DNA of 64,000 nucleotides from Salinigranum halophilum (GTDB taxonomy: Archaea > Halobacteriota > Halobacteria > Halobacteriales > Haloferacaceae). Shown here piece after piece: positions 50,671 through 58,255 of the stretch. The DNA lies in NCBI RefSeq assembly GCF_007004735.1, contig NZ_SSNL01000003.1:248001-312000 (forward strand), given 5' to 3'. The position numbers were made by a program, and so were the translations under genes. Below the pieces are notes generated by a model. That model had not been told where the DNA came from. It was given only the letters and a program-made list of their open reading frames with translations, and ran no database searches. Positions within the stretch are counted from its first letter, which is position 1. Every line of letters begins with the position of its first letter.

Positions 50671-51012
50671 TTATTGCCGTCTCGTGCGCGGGTCGTGCGC
50701 GCCGGGTACACGAACCGGCCAGAGGACGCTCTCGCGGTCGATATCGTGGTACGCCCCCTCGACGATTCGTCCGACGGGAAGCCACGGTGTGACTCCCGTC
50801 TCGCCGCACGCGATACACTGTCCGTAGACGCGCGTCCCCACGGTCCGTCCGTCGACACCCACCTCTTGGAAGTTCTCGACGACGAGGTCGGGAAGGGCGC
50901 AGGCGCAGAATCCGGGGTCGTCGAACCGCCAGAGTTCGCTCACGCTCACGCGGCGTTCGTCGTTGACCGAGATCCACGCACCGTCGTCGAGGATGCGAAG
51001 GGCGACGCTCAT
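50671..51012 (-). CDS. Haloarchaeal zinc-binding hypothetical protein (113 residues)
   Basis: MSVALRILDDGAWISVNDERRVSVSELWRFDDPGFCACALPDLVVENFQEVG… with two cysteine pairs, CAC near residue 37 and CIAC near residue 67, fitting one zinc site. It may be the DUF8134 type. It lies 80 bases upstream of nirA in the same direction, so a role in ferredoxin handling or in the reductase is possible by context only. The 215 bases to the next gene on the other strand show no gene. Confidence 0.68.
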   Translation of the reverse strand: MSVALRILDDGAWISVNDERRVSVSELWRFDDPGFCACALPDLVVENFQEVGVDGRTVGTRVYGQCIACGETGVTPWLPVGRIVEGAYHDIDRESVLWPVRVPGAHDPRTRRQ

Positions 51013-51227
51013 ACTCTAACGTGGGGCGGCACCACCGAGTACGACTCGGCCGCCGCAATCCCTGACGAGTCTGGTGACACCTCGTTCGAGAGCAACCGCA
51101 CGACGTCGGTATTTTTCGTCGGAACGAGGCGTCGAAGATAGAGGCAGTAGTCTCCGGTAGCCGGGAGTGCTGGCATCGATTACTGGCTGAGGCGGCCTTA
51201 TTTCTCTGGCCTCCATGGGTGTAATCG

Positions 51228-51317
51228 ATGACCGACTATCTGCGGAGTCGCTACCGACAACACGCACCAGCGGACGTCGCCCCGGAGCTGTACGACGACG
51301 TGGAGGACGAACGATGA
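51228..51317 (+). CDS. 29-residue peptide gene coupled to the next small gene
   Basis: MTDYLRSRYRQHAPADVAPELYDDVEDER is encoded by a short ORF with AT-rich TTATTTC about 27 bases before its ATG. The stop overlaps the next ATG (ATGA). Its composition is that of a real haloarchaeal gene, acidic with basic residues near the start. Function unknown. Confidence 0.6.
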   Translation: MTDYLRSRYRQHAPADVAPELYDDVEDER

Positions 51318-51463
51318 GTGAGGAACCCGCAGCCGTGGTCGACGACGCGACCGAGAGCGACGACGTCGACACGGCTCACCTCGACGACGTGGAGGCCGGA
51401 GCGGGCTGCACCGAGATCTGGGAGCACCTCTCCGAGCGTCGCGAACAGGCCGGTTCCGACTGA
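51314..51463 (+). CDS. 49-residue acidic protein, translationally coupled
   Basis: MSEEPAAVVDDATESDDVDTAHLDDVEAGAGCTEIWEHLSERREQAGSD is strongly acidic with one Cys and a helix-like C-terminal half. Its ATG overlaps the stop of the preceding 29-residue gene. It precedes the ParB-like HTH gene by 71 bases in the same direction, so the three may be one unit. No family recognised. Confidence 0.65.
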   Translation: MSEEPAAVVDDATESDDVDTAHLDDVEAGAGCTEIWEHLSERREQAGSD

Positions 51464-51534
51464 CCCGATGCTGTGGCGTTCAGTCGACCGTACAGCGAGG
51501 TGTTTTTGCTATCGGCGACCAACCGACGGACGAG

Positions 51535-52212
51535 ATGAGTGACGGAGACGGTCCTCGTCGGTGGACACATCCCGCCGACCGCGAGGAACCGGTCGGCGAA
51601 CCGGTGGTCCGCGCCGATCCGTCTGTCACGGGCGAGCGAGCGCGCGAGGCCGTCGGCTTCGACCCCGACGACCCCGAGAGCGTGCAGCTCGCGGCCGAGA
51701 CGGTCCGGGCGTTCTCGGAGAACACGGTCGGCGCGGAGGACAACGTCTACATGCTCCGCGGCGCGGCGGCCTGCGCCGCGCTCGTCCGCGGGGTCGGCTC
51801 GTACAAGCGCGCGGCCGAACGGGCCGGCGGTGACGTCTCGGTCTCGTTCATCCGGAAGTGGGCCCGCGTCCACGACCTCCCGCAGGCGATCCGACGACAC
51901 GTCGCCCGCGGCGACATCGCCCCGACGGCGGCGAAACACATCGCCCGCGTCTCCGGTGACGCCCGCTTCGCGCTCGCGTGGGCGGTGCTCGACAGTGACC
52001 TCACGGTCCGCGAGGTACGCCGAACCGCGAGCGCCGTCAACAACGGGACGTCCGTCGAGGCGGCGCTCACCGAACACGGCGTCGTCCTCGGAGAACTCGC
52101 CACCCGGCTCCCGCCCGAACTCTACCTCGAACTCCGGCGGCGTGCCTCGCTGGAGAACGTCTCCCCCGACGACGTGCTCGCCGACGCGCTGACGGCGTAC
52201 TTCGCGGAGTGA
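51535..52212 (+). CDS. Haloarchaeal protein with ParB-like helix-turn-helix (DUF7119-type)
   Basis: A protein of 225 residues. The central part (about 85-175: SYKRAAERAGGDVSVSFIRKWARVHDLPQAIRRHVARGDIAPTAAKHIARVSGDARFALAWAVLDSDLTVREVRRTASAVN) follows the ParB/KorB helix-turn-helix order, where a recognition helix is followed by LP..I...V..G.I....A. The N-terminal segment is Asp/Glu-rich. There is no ParB N-terminal CTPase domain (no GERR motif), so it probably binds DNA without that partition switch. I recall a haloarchaeal DUF7119 of this type. ATG at 51535. Confidence 0.72.
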   Translation: MSDGDGPRRWTHPADREEPVGEPVVRADPSVTGERAREAVGFDPDDPESVQLAAETVRAFSENTVGAEDNVYMLRGAAACAALVRGVGSYKRAAERAGGDVSVSFIRKWARVHDLPQAIRRHVARGDIAPTAAKHIARVSGDARFALAWAVLDSDLTVREVRRTASAVNNGTSVEAALTEHGVVLGELATRLPPELYLELRRRASLENVSPDDVLADALTAYFAE

Positions 52213-52354
52213 CTGGCGAACGGGCGACCGGAGAGTGACACGAGGCGGGTGGTCGCGCTTCCGCAGCACGCCCCGTCGGAGCGGGTCAGGACATGCGATG
52301 CGGTGGATTCGTCTTCGCATTTGAATCGGCGGGCGCATAGGGCGACAATAAACG

Positions 52355-52363
52355 CTTATTAAC
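52355..52363 (+). promoter_or_regulatory. TATA element of tRNA-Lys
   Basis: CTTATTAAC is centred about 28 bases before the first base of tRNA-Lys at 52387, the standard archaeal tRNA promoter spacing. Confidence 0.6.
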
Positions 52364-52386
52364 ACGCCACGGTTATCGATGTTTGA

Positions 52387-52498
52387 GGGCCGGTAGCTCA
52401 GTTCGGCAGAGCGTCTGGCTTTTAACACAGTCACTCGTTCGATTCGGGTGGCCGTGGAAGTGACCAGACGGTCGGGGGTTCAAGTCCCTCCCGGCCCG
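52387..52498 (+). tRNA. tRNA-Lys (anticodon TTT) with an intron
   Basis: The acceptor stem pairs GGGCCGG (52387-52393) with CCGGCCC (52491-52497), discriminator G52498. The D-arm reads TAGCTCAGTTCGGCAGAGC, and the T-arm CGGGGGTTCAAGTCCCTC. The anticodon stem TCTGG/CCAGA encloses the loop CTTTTAA, anticodon TTT, but the loop is broken by 38 extra bases (52425-52462) at the canonical 37/38 place. A GTCACT (52430-52435) that pairs with AGTGAC (52459-52464) brings the two cut sites near each other, as in a bulge-helix-bulge. Mature length is 74 bases. CCA is not encoded. Confidence 0.9.
52425..52462 (+). other. Archaeal tRNA intron in tRNA-Lys
   Basis: 38 bases between anticodon-loop position 37 (A52424) and position 38 (A52463). 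The intron contains CACTCGTTCGATTCGGGTGG and ends …GAAGTG. The boundaries are ambiguous by one base. It should be removed by the tRNA-splicing endonuclease. A tRNA-Lys intron is not among the common haloarchaeal introns I know (Trp, elongator Met, some Gln). Confidence 0.8.
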
Positions 52499-52765
52499 CT
52501 CCTTTGTGCGGACGTAGTGAACCAAAGAGCGACGGCTTGAGGGATTGAATCAGAAAGCGTAGTGAGCGACAGCGAACGGAGCGACTGTGGTTCAAGTCCC
52601 ACCCAGCCCGTATTCCTGTGCACTCGATAGGTAGTGAAATCACATGGATACGGACGGGACGAGTAGGTGATAGTGGAGTCTGTATTACTCATCTGTGGTG
52701 TGACACGTGGAGTGAATTTACGTAAGGGGGACCTGTATTATTGTTGTACCCTGTGAGTCTTGTTC
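52499..52765. other. Gap between tRNA-Lys and the endonuclease gene
   Basis: 267 bases. The first part has CTTTG…CAAAG hairpins and GTAGTGAGCGAC-type repeats ending in the tRNA 3'-end copy; the second part (about 52615-52765) is AT-rich and contains the promoter of the endonuclease gene. No gene seen. Confidence 0.6.
52587..52610 (+). repeat. Degenerate copy of the tRNA-Lys 3' end
   Basis: GGTTCAAGTCCCACCCAGCCCG repeats the T-arm and acceptor end of tRNA-Lys (52474-52498) with a few mismatches. It ends 112 bases after the gene, preceded by GTAGTGAGCGACAGCGAACGGAGCGAC. The arrangement parallels the copy downstream of tRNA-Pro. No D or anticodon arm is present. Confidence 0.7.
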
Positions 52766-53197
52766 ATGGTCACCCCACATCCAAAACAACGGGGACAACA
52801 GAGTGAAGCGGCGGTCCTCTTCGAGTTCGTCGGTCGTGGATTATCAGTTCTCCAGCCATCCGGTGATAACGAACGCTATGACTTGGTCGTAGAAATCTCG
52901 GGGACGTTCTACCGGGTACAGGTGAAGACTGGACGATTAGAAAACGGTCGAGTCCAATTCGAGACTCGAAGCTCCGGAACATTAACAAACAAAATCAGTA
53001 AGCGTGGATACGATGGTAAAATCGACGTCTTCGCCGTCTATTCTCCAGAGAGACGAGAAACGTTCGTCGTACCTATTGAAGATGCGCCAGAGACCTCAAT
53101 GGGTCTACGAGTGTCTGCCGCACAAAAACAATCACCGAATATCAACTGGGCCGCCGATTACTCTGTCGAGAGATGGCTTGAGACAGTGGGCGAGTGA
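52766..53197 (+). CDS. PD-(D/E)XK endonuclease-like protein (group I intron-associated type)
   Basis: A protein of 143 residues: GQQSEAAVLFEFVGRGLSVLQPSGDNERYDLVVEISGTFYRVQVKTGRL. The D…VE…(Q)VKT arrangement is the PD-(D/E)XK catalytic core, and the length and order resemble the group I intron-associated endonuclease family (I-Ssp6803I-like). GC content is near 47%, clearly lower than all neighbours, so the gene was probably transferred. I chose the ATG at 52766. Its position just after an intron-containing tRNA gene and a broken tRNA 3'-end copy suggests an integrated mobile segment. Confidence 0.78.
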   Translation: MVTPHPKQRGQQSEAAVLFEFVGRGLSVLQPSGDNERYDLVVEISGTFYRVQVKTGRLENGRVQFETRSSGTLTNKISKRGYDGKIDVFAVYSPERRETFVVPIEDAPETSMGLRVSAAQKQSPNINWAADYSVERWLETVGE

Positions 53198-53311
53198 CTC
53201 AGACACCTGTTGCAACTAAATAGCCACGCCGTCTTCGATGACGATGGTAACCCGGACTAATTTACCTGAGAGATGTCGGTCCAGAGAACTCCCTCAGAGC
53301 GACGACGAGTC

Positions 53312-53788
53312 TCACTCGGTCCGCTCGCCCTGATAGCTCCCGTCGTACGTCCCCTCGTGAGTCGCCTCGGCGAGTACCAACTGTGCGATTCGCGCGCCGC
53401 GTTCGAGGTCGATGGGGTGGTGGACCTGGAGGAGTCCCTCTCCCTTTCCCTCGTAACCCGCGTCCCACACCGCGGTGTTGAGCATACAGGAGTTGCGCAT
53501 GAGCGAGGAGCGTGGGTAGATGAACCCGACGTGGCCCTCGGGGATGTGGACCGTCTCGGCGTACTGGACGACGTACCCGCCGGGGGTGAGCGACACCCAC
53601 TCACCGCCATCACGGGATTCGAACTCGACGGGGCGGCGCTCGCCGATCCGTTTGCCGTCCGTCGAAATCTGTCCGGTTTCTGTCTGTTCGAGCACCGACG
53701 CGAGCGTGAGGTCGACGCCGTTCGGCTGGACCTGTGTCTCGTCGACGGGTGTGACGTGGTCGGCGACGTACGCACCGCTTTCGAACAT
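53312..53788 (-). CDS. dut: dUTP nucleotidohydrolase, DCD/DUT family
   Basis: A protein of 158 residues with the dUTPase/dCTP deaminase fold: IQ-type start QPNGVDLTLASV, then FIYPRSSLMRNSCMLNTAVWDAGYEGKGEGLLQV, and C-terminal RIAQLVLAEATHEGTYDGSYQGER. The DAGYEGKGE run carries the catalytic Asp and substrate contacts, as in archaeal dUTPases of DCD ancestry. It removes dUTP and makes dUMP. It converges with the endonuclease gene and stands alone on its strand. The ATG at 53788 is 243 bases from the acnA start. Confidence 0.88.
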   Translation of the reverse strand: MFESGAYVADHVTPVDETQVQPNGVDLTLASVLEQTETGQISTDGKRIGERRPVEFESRDGGEWVSLTPGGYVVQYAETVHIPEGHVGFIYPRSSLMRNSCMLNTAVWDAGYEGKGEGLLQVHHPIDLERGARIAQLVLAEATHEGTYDGSYQGERTE

Positions 53789-53999
53789 GGCGGGAGTGGT
53801 GAGAGTCGACGCAAGACCGTTTCGAAGTCGATACGCGAGGCTGATGACGGTGCGAGACGGGGTTGTTCATATACGTTACGGTCCGGCAGTCGTGCGTGGT
53901 GGAGACCTTTACTCAGGCGCGAAACAATGTAAATTACGTCGCGAAAATTGCCGGACTGCAGGGAGTTTCACATGGTAGACTGACACAGAACAGGGAGGA

Positions 54000-54008
54000 T
54001 TTATATCC
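54000..54008 (+). promoter_or_regulatory. TATA element of acnA
   Basis: TTTATATCC is centred about 29 bases before the ATG at 54033, so acnA is expected to be transcribed leaderless. Confidence 0.7.
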
Positions 54009-54032
54009 GTCCGCCATCGACGGGCAAACGTT

Positions 54033-56006
54033 ATGGGACTGACGTTGACCGAGAAAATCCTCGACGACCATCTCGTCGAGGGAGAGCTCGAGCCCGGCGA
54101 GGAGATCGGGATCGAGATCGACCAGGTGCTGACACAGGACACGACTGGGACGATGGTCTGGCTACAGTTCGAGGCCCTCGACCTCGACGAGGTCCAGACC
54201 GAACTGGCGGCGCAGTACTGTGACCACCAGACGTATCAGTTCGACTTCAAGAACACGGACGACCACCGCTTCCTCCGCTCCGCGGCCGGGACGTACGGCG
54301 CGTACTTCTCCCGCCCGGGTAACGGTATCTGCCACAACGTCCACAAGGAGAACTTCGCCGCGCCCGGCAAGACCCTCCTCGGCTCGGACTCGCACACGCC
54401 GACGCCCGGCGGACTGGGTCAGCTCGCCATCGGTGCCGGTGGCCTGGACATCTCCGTCGCCATGGGCGGCGGCGCGTACTACGTGGAGATGCCCGAAGTC
54501 GTGAACGTCCGCCTCGAAGGTGAACTCCCCGAGTGGTCCACCGCGAAGGACATCATCCTCGAGATGCTCCGCCGTGAGACGGTCAAGGGCGGCGTCGGCA
54601 AGGTGTTCGAGTACACCGGCCCCGGCGCGGAGTCCCTGACGGTCCCCGAGCGGACGACCATCACGAACATGGGCACCGAACTCGGTGCCACCTCGTCCAT
54701 CTTCGGCACGGACGAGGAGACGCGCGACTACCTCGCCCGACAGGGCCGCGAGGACGACTTCGTCGAGCTCTCGCCCGACGAGGACGCCGAATACGCGGAC
54801 GAAATCGTCATCGACCTCGACGAACTCGAGCCGCTCATCGCGCAGCCGTCGATGCCCGACAAGGTCGTGCCCGTCCGCGAGGTCGCCGGCACGGACGTCG
54901 AGCAGGTCATCATCGGCTCCTGTACCAACGGCGGCTACGAGGACGTCCTCCCGGCCGCGAAGATGGTGAAGGGCCGCGAGGTCCAGAAGGACATCGAGAT
55001 GATCGTCGCCCCGGGCTCGAAGCAGGCCGCCGAACTGCTCGCCCGCCAGGGCTGGACCGCCGAGATGATGGCCGCCGGGGTCAACGTCTCCGAGGCGACG
55101 TGTGGGCCGTGTATCGGTATCGGCCACGTCCCCGCCTCCGACTCCGTCTCGCTCCGGACGTTCAACCGCAACTTCGAGGGCCGCTCCGGTATCGAGGACG
55201 ACTCCGTCTACCTCTGCTCGCCGGAAGTCGCCGCTGCCGCGGCCATCCACGGCGAGATCATCGACCCGCGCGACCTCGCCGACGAACTCGGCGACCTCGA
55301 GGCACCGGGTATCGAACTCCCCGAGAAGTACGACGGCTCGAAGACGGACCTCATCACGCCCGAGGACGCCATCGACGACGAGCTCATCAAGGGCCCGAAC
55401 ATCGGCTCCGCCCCCATCGGCGAGCCGCTCGAGGCCGACATCGCCGGTGAGGTGCTCCTGAAGATGGAGGACAACATCACGACGGACCACATCATCCCGG
55501 CGACGTCGGACATCCTCATGTACCGCTCGAACATCGAGAAGCTCTCCGAGTTCACGCTCTCGCGCGTCGACGAGACGTTCGCACAGCGCGCGATGGACGC
55601 CGACGGCGGCGTCCTCGTCGCCGGCGAGAACTACGGCCAGGGCTCCTCACGAGAGCACGCCGCGATGTGTCCGCTCTACCTGGGCGTCGAGGCCGTTCTC
55701 GCGCAGTCGTTCGCCCGCATCCACAAGGCGAACCTGTTCAACTTCGGCATCCTGCCCCTGACCATCGACGCCGACACCTACCAGCAGATCGACCAGGGTG
55801 ACGACGTCGAGGTCGTGACGGACGTCGCCGAGGCCGTCCAGGCCGGCGAGGAAGAGTTCACGGTCCGCGTCAACGACGACTGGGAGGCGACGGCCACGCT
55901 CAAAGCCTCCGAGCGCGAGCGCCGTATCCTCGCCGCCGGTGGCAAGCTCCGCCTCACGAAGGAACAGTACGAGTCCGGCGGCGGCGCGGCACCCGCCGAC
56001 GACTGA
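54033..56006 (+). CDS. acnA: Aconitate hydratase AcnA
   Basis: A protein of 657 residues. The substrate loop SDSHTPTPGGLGQ is near residue 112. The [4Fe-4S] cysteines are C297 (GSCTNGG), C357 and C360 (CGPCIGIG). The C-terminal swivel domain has EDNITTDHIIPATSDILMYRSN and ENYGQGSSREHAA. It interconverts citrate and isocitrate in the TCA cycle. The ATG at 54033 follows a clear TATA. The gene is monocistronic; a T6 run follows its stop. Its length is that of the bacterial-type AcnA/mitochondrial group. Confidence 0.95.
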   Translation: MGLTLTEKILDDHLVEGELEPGEEIGIEIDQVLTQDTTGTMVWLQFEALDLDEVQTELAAQYCDHQTYQFDFKNTDDHRFLRSAAGTYGAYFSRPGNGICHNVHKENFAAPGKTLLGSDSHTPTPGGLGQLAIGAGGLDISVAMGGGAYYVEMPEVVNVRLEGELPEWSTAKDIILEMLRRETVKGGVGKVFEYTGPGAESLTVPERTTITNMGTELGATSSIFGTDEETRDYLARQGREDDFVELSPDEDAEYADEIVIDLDELEPLIAQPSMPDKVVPVREVAGTDVEQVIIGSCTNGGYEDVLPAAKMVKGREVQKDIEMIVAPGSKQAAELLARQGWTAEMMAAGVNVSEATCGPCIGIGHVPASDSVSLRTFNRNFEGRSGIEDDSVYLCSPEVAAAAAIHGEIIDPRDLADELGDLEAPGIELPEKYDGSKTDLITPEDAIDDELIKGPNIGSAPIGEPLEADIAGEVLLKMEDNITTDHIIPATSDILMYRSNIEKLSEFTLSRVDETFAQRAMDADGGVLVAGENYGQGSSREHAAMCPLYLGVEAVLAQSFARIHKANLFNFGILPLTIDADTYQQIDQGDDVEVVTDVAEAVQAGEEEFTVRVNDDWEATATLKASERERRILAAGGKLRLTKEQYESGGGAAPADD

Positions 56007-56029
56007 ACCCACCTCGCCCACGTTCTCCG

Positions 56030-56035
56030 TTTTTT
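56030..56035 (+). terminator. T6 run after acnA
   Basis: Six consecutive T bases 24 bases after the acnA stop make a plausible archaeal U-tract terminator. Confidence 0.45.
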
Positions 56036-56115
56036 CTCCGCACCGAGCCGTCGCTCTTTCCCCCCACCCGTCTCTGGCCGTCGTCCTTTTGCGGCCCCCT
56101 CCCGTATCCGACGAC

Positions 56116-56661
56116 GTGTCCCCCGCACCCGGCTCTGACGAACACCTCTCCGCACTCGACGAGGTCGTGATTCGACAGGCCGAACAGGCGGACCTCCTCG
56201 ACGTGTTTCGGCTCGAACGCGCGACGTTCCCCCAGCCGTGGCCGTTCTCGGCGTTCGAGTCGTTCCTCGGCGAGGGTGGCTTTCTCGTGGCCCACGTCGG
56301 ACCGTCACCCGACATCGTCGGCTACGTCGTCAGCGACACGACGCCGAACTACGGGCGCGACATCGGTCACGTGAAAGACCTCGCCGTCCACCCGCGCGCT
56401 CGCGGGCAGGGGCTCGGTCGGACGTTGCTCCGTCGGGCGCTCGAGACGCTCGCCGTCGACGGCGCGGCGCTCGTCAAACTCGAGGTACGGGCGACGAACG
56501 ACGCGGCGCTCGCCCTCTACCGAAGCGAGGGGTTCGAACCGCTCCGCCGCATCCCCCGCTACTATGCCGACGGCGAGGACGCCTTCGTGATGGTCCTCGA
56601 CCTCTCGGAGTGGGGCGCGTCGGGAGGCGACGACGCGCCCGACGAGCCCGCGGCCGAGTAG
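56116..56661 (+). CDS. rimI: Ribosomal-protein-type N-terminal acetyltransferase RimI
   Basis: A protein of 181 residues from a GTG at 56116. It contains the GNAT core VKDLAVHPRARGQGLGRTLLRRALETLAVDGAALVKLEVRATNDAALALYRSEGFEPL and FSAFESFLGEGGFLVAHV, which match the RimI/Ard1-like family that acetylates protein N-termini. The C-terminus is an acidic tail. The GTG is supported by a T-rich GTCCTTTTG about 26 bases before it. It is followed by a zinc-containing haloarchaeal gene in the same direction. Confidence 0.87.
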   Translation: MSPAPGSDEHLSALDEVVIRQAEQADLLDVFRLERATFPQPWPFSAFESFLGEGGFLVAHVGPSPDIVGYVVSDTTPNYGRDIGHVKDLAVHPRARGQGLGRTLLRRALETLAVDGAALVKLEVRATNDAALALYRSEGFEPLRRIPRYYADGEDAFVMVLDLSEWGASGGDDAPDEPAAE

Positions 56662-56700
56662 AGCGCGGACGTTTTTGCCCGCCGGTCGCAACTGTGGAGT

Positions 56701-57120
56701 ATGGGCTACGCCTGTCCGGTCTGCGACGACCCACAACAGGACACCACACACCTCGCCAACCACCTCGCGTTCCAGGCGCTGACACACGGCGACGACCACG
56801 AGTCCTGGCTCGACGAACACGCCCCCGGCTGGGCCGAGGGGGGACCGGCCGACCTCGCCCCGCGACTGGAGGAACTCGCGGCGGAGGCCGAGTACGAGGT
56901 CGTGTTCGAGGACACTGCTGGAGGAACGAACGCGGACACGCTGTACGACCCCGACTTACAGGGCGCTGTGGGTGGACACGGACACGACCACGGTCACAGC
57001 CACGGTCGTTCGGGCGACGACGGCATCGACGTCTCGGACCTCGACCCCGAGGCGCGCGAGATCGTCGACGAGGCGCGGGAACTGACGCGAGAGATGCTGG
57101 ACGACGAGCGCGGCGAGTAG
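56701..57120 (+). CDS. DUF5810-like haloarchaeal zinc protein
   Basis: A protein of 139 residues that begins MGYACPVCDDPQQDTTHLANHLAFQALTHGDDHESWLDEHAPGW: a CPVC pair plus histidines (HLANHL) in C2H2-like spacing. A later His-rich run HGHDHGHSHG (about 93-102) could bind a transition metal. I recall the DUF5810 family with this start. The ATG at 56701 lies 39 bases after rimI. The function is unknown; the His run is unusual for a DNA-binding protein. Confidence 0.78.
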   Translation: MGYACPVCDDPQQDTTHLANHLAFQALTHGDDHESWLDEHAPGWAEGGPADLAPRLEELAAEAEYEVVFEDTAGGTNADTLYDPDLQGAVGGHGHDHGHSHGRSGDDGIDVSDLDPEAREIVDEARELTREMLDDERGE

Positions 57121-57124
57121 GCCC

Positions 57125-57622
57125 TCACCGCCCGTCGAGCGCTGCAGTCGCTCCGGCGACGACCAGCAGGAGCGCCGTCCCGACGCCGGCCAGGGCGCAC
57201 ACTCGGACGAGGTCGTCGGCCGGCGACGAGAAGAGCCCGGGCAGTCCGACGAGAGACCAGAGGTCCGCGAGCGCGGGAACGGCGACGCCGGCCAGGAACC
57301 ACGCCGCGGGCGCGGGTACGAGCCGGAGCTGCTGGCCGAGCACGCTCGCGGCATCGCCCGTGACGACCGGCGTCGCCTCCTCGCCGAGTCGCACCCCGCG
57401 GACGACCACGTAGACCAGCGCCGCGACCACCCCGGTCGTCCGGACGGCCCAGGAGACGAACGGTTCGAACGCGAGCCATGAGAGGACGGTCCAGAGCAGC
57501 ACGACTCCCGCGATGGGGAGGCTCTCGCGGAGGGCGTGAGCGGGGCTGAGGGGGGACGGTGGGGCCACCGAGACGACCGGGAGTCGTTCCGTGACCGTGC
57601 GGTGGAGGGCGAGTGCTGTCAT
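57125..57622 (-). CDS. Haloarchaeal membrane protein, five helices
   Basis: A protein of 165 residues with about five hydrophobic segments (SLPIAGVVLLWTVLSWLAF, VVAALVYVVVRGV, LVPAPAAWFLAGVAVPALADL, and VRVCALAGVGTALLLVVAG). The ATG at 57622 gives a short polar start (MTALALHRTVTERLPVV). It is convergent with the DUF5810 gene and divergent from the DUF5809-type gene. No functional motif. Confidence 0.7.
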   Translation of the reverse strand: MTALALHRTVTERLPVVSVAPPSPLSPAHALRESLPIAGVVLLWTVLSWLAFEPFVSWAVRTTGVVAALVYVVVRGVRLGEEATPVVTGDAASVLGQQLRLVPAPAAWFLAGVAVPALADLWSLVGLPGLFSSPADDLVRVCALAGVGTALLLVVAGATAALDGR

Positions 57623-57718
57623 CGGACGCCCCAACGTTTCGCTGACGACATCAAAACCGCTGTGGCCACCCTCGGGAGTCCGACACAGGTAAACCGCCAC
57701 CACCACCACGTACGACCG

Positions 57719-58255
57719 ATGCGTACCGAGGGAACCCTGGCACCCGACACCCACGAGGAGGCGCGCGAGGCGTTCGAGGCCGCCGGGCCCGTCGCACAGC
57801 GGGTCGTCCGCGAGACGGCGCGAGCGATGGCGTTCGACCCCGAGGAGTACCGCGAGCGCGTCACGGGAGCCGTCGTCTCGACGGCCCGCGACGTGCTCTT
57901 CTCGTCGCGCCTGCGCGTCCACAGCGGGACGCGCGCCGAGTTCGACGAGTGGTGTGCCGACCACGACGCGTACGAGGTCGTCGAGGTGGGGAGCCCGAAC
58001 GTCGAGCGGGTCGTCTGGCACCCCGCGCCGTTCGTCGAGCGAGTCGTCGCCGCGAGCTACCAGGACGAGCGTGACGCCGCCGTCGAGATTCTCCGGCGAC
58101 AGGCGCTCGGTCGGGTCTACCGCGTCGAACTCGACGGGCTCGACGGGGCGGCGGCGACAGATACCGTTGCGGCCGAACGCGGGGAGGCAGCCTCGGCGGC
58201 GGGTGAACGGGGTGCCGACGAGCGCGGGCCCGACACGGACGGGAGCGACCGATGA
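57719..58255 (+). CDS. DUF5809-like haloarchaeal protein
   Basis: A protein of 178 residues (MRTEGTLAPDTHEEAREAFEAAGPVAQRVVRETARAMAFDPEEYRERV…FSSRLRVHSGTRAEFDEWCADHDAYEVVEVGSPNVERVVWHPAPFVERVVAASY). It is helical with one Cys, and ends in a low-complexity acidic/glycine tail. I believe it is DUF5809. The ATG at 57719 starts the family sequence; its stop overlaps the Nudix ATG (ATGA), so the two are translationally coupled. Confidence 0.75.
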   Translation: MRTEGTLAPDTHEEAREAFEAAGPVAQRVVRETARAMAFDPEEYRERVTGAVVSTARDVLFSSRLRVHSGTRAEFDEWCADHDAYEVVEVGSPNVERVVWHPAPFVERVVAASYQDERDAAVEILRRQALGRVYRVELDGLDGAAATDTVAAERGEAASAAGERGADERGPDTDGSDR

